Assembly: GCA_035578905.1 (NCBI GenBank)
Contig: JAQJVL010000084.1
Span: 789,001 to 853,000 of the forward strand
Length of the DNA stretch: 64,000 nt
Reading direction: 5' to 3'
Source of the DNA: Stictocephala bisonia
Taxonomy: Eukaryota > Arthropoda > Insecta > Hemiptera > Membracidae
Position 1 is the stretch's first letter; each line of letters starts with the position of its first letter. The translations under genes were made by a program, and so were the position numbers. Shown here piece after piece: positions 62,747-64,000 of the stretch. The notes under the pieces were generated by a model. That model was not told the origin of the DNA. It saw only the letters and a list, made by a program, of their open reading frames with translations, and made no database searches.

Positions 62747-62827
62747 CAAACATGCGGCCACTGTACTTGCAGATACAAAATGGTTCACCTGGTGTTACCT
62801 ATGGAAATTTGTATCAACAAGAACACG
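62747..62827 (+). CDS. TOGARAM1: TOGARAM1 orthologue, exon h
   Basis: 81 nt in phase 1 at both ends. The acceptor is CATATTTTTCAG and the donor CACG|GTAAAT. The product contains NMRPLYLQIQNGSPGVTYGN and LYQQEH. Phase compatibility with exon g, strong splice sites and the open frame support it. No domain is recognised. The gene must continue past the right end, because the later TOG domains of TOGARAM1 are not in the window. Confidence 0.72.
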
Positions 62828-63212
62828 GTAAATACATAAGAATCTTATTACAAAAAATTAGGATCTATGTAGGGTTTGAGAACCCTTCTTAAGCCTCACT
62901 TAGATAAGGTGTGCACAGGCACTTACTGTATAAACTTTTACATGAAAAGCAAAAAAACCTTAAACCTCTTTATTCTCTCTGACATTTCAATATTGCATGA
63001 AATGGGCCATCCACAGGAGGGGAATTGCCCATATCTTAGGATCAATTAAAATAGTAAAGTTCCATCAATATATGTTCAGTTTAGAGTGTGAGGTTATTCA
63101 CAAAATAATTTCTATGTGAGTATACATGAATAATAGTTTGGCACTGATTGTTTGATATTAAAGGTCAATGAAAAATACCCTTTCATACACTTAAATTATA
63201 CAACTAAATAGG

Positions 63213-63244
63213 GCAATGAGGGCTATCAGCTGTTCCCTCATTGC
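63213..63244. repeat. 10-bp-stem hairpin
   Basis: GCAATGAGGG and CCCTCATTGC flank a 12-nt loop, directly before a hAT-like terminus. Confidence 0.7.
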
Positions 63245-63248
63245 AATC

Positions 63249-64000
63249 AGGGGTGTACCCAGGGGGGTCTAGGGGCCAGGCCGGGGCCTACGTAAACTAT
63301 CGGGCCTGCATGCTGTTGGCGTGACGTCACAGGGAGAGGCGGTCAGCATCACGCTCCGATAGTAGCTTCCAAAGCGTTTCCTATTTAATATTTACCTGTA
63401 GGCATAAGAACGATAAACTGAAACGTACGTAGTTACTGCCTTAGTCTTTATTATTAATTTTAGTTTTATTCACAACGCTTTCAATATAATATAGCAATAT
63501 TATGGCCATTCTTAGAAGATATAGCCGAAACGGAACAATTAAAATAATCATATTAACTAAATTACAAATAATTACATTACGCTAATTACAAATAGTGTAA
63601 TGTAGTGAATCTAGTACACGATCTTGTTTTGGTTAGGCCTGTTTGATCTGTATTTAATGTTTATTTTTTTAACTAAGAAGCTTAGGGCAGTGAGTTTTTA
63701 CATATATTAAACACCCATTATTGGTTTTTTTACTGATGTAAATATACAAAGATAAATACATTCTTTCTGTTATAACGACTTTACTAAAACATAGTACTGT
63801 TATCAACTTGAATAAAATTATTGTTTTGGAGTCAGATTTATAAATAAAAACGATCATTGCTACACAGTAATTATATTTTAGATTACTCAATACTGAACTT
63901 TATTCAGACAACTTTTTACTTTCCGGTTCTCAGTTTTTGCCTGACTTAATCTGTCCTTTGTAACTTTGGTGTAATTATTTAGAAGTATGTACGTATATTA
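63249..64000. mobile_element. Possible left end of a second hAT-type element, runs off the window
   Basis: CAGGGGTGTACCCAGG at 63249, followed by GGGGGTCTAGGGGCC, resembles hAT terminal sequences with a GC-rich subterminal region. A CpG-richer stretch with TGACGTCACAG lies at about 63322. The other end and the 8-bp duplication are not visible, and no transposase is seen. Confidence 0.5.

Overview
This is a repeat-rich eukaryotic (very probably insect) nuclear window. The evidence is spliceosomal exons with GT..AG introns of several kb, insect-type transposon families (mariner-like, pogo-like, hAT-like, R1/CR1/I-like non-LTR elements, tRNA-derived SINEs), telomere-type AACCT/TTAGG runs, long satellites and AT-rich spacer. 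I cannot name the species; a hemipteran is a guess. No prokaryotic features, CRISPR array or rRNA are visible.

Layout. 1-20438: a (GA)n microsatellite, an 80-bp satellite (2316-6073), a degenerate mariner-like element (6694-7643), a 154-bp triplication, a 52/45-bp satellite (10574-15724), a pogo-like transposase remnant with a PHD finger (15963-16804), and a 153-bp repeat. 20445-29967: a giant, almost perfectly palindromic mobile element. It has a 6-bp target-site duplication, AG...CT termini and two ~3.97-kb arms meeting at position 24411/24412. Each arm carries the same 307-codon gene, and the two copies are transcribed divergently from a shared palindromic centre. The right copy is broken by a nested non-LTR retroelement with a 13-bp target-site duplication. 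29974-40061: microsatellites, retroelement pieces, a dispersed G-quadruplex-type minisatellite, a 175-bp repeat carrying a tiny palindromic insertion, and a foldback element family.

40062-62827: eight well-phased exons on the + strand of a TOGARAM1 (crescerin) orthologue, a TOG-domain regulator of ciliary microtubules. They encode a complete-looking TOG domain, then the GAD-x-x-W-x-x-AG segment and a linker. The gene continues beyond both window ends, so the 40 kb of repeats on the left probably lies in one of its introns. The introns are full of elements: a tRNA-derived SINE, a 5.2-kb hAT-type element (43629-48794, 8-bp target-site duplication) containing a probable solo LTR, R1-like and CR1-like fragments, a pogo/Tigger MITE (59175-59466), and a tandem array of partial copies of one of the gene's own exons (56345-57010). 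The strongest candidates for something undescribed are the palindromic divergent-gene element and the intragenic exon-derived array.
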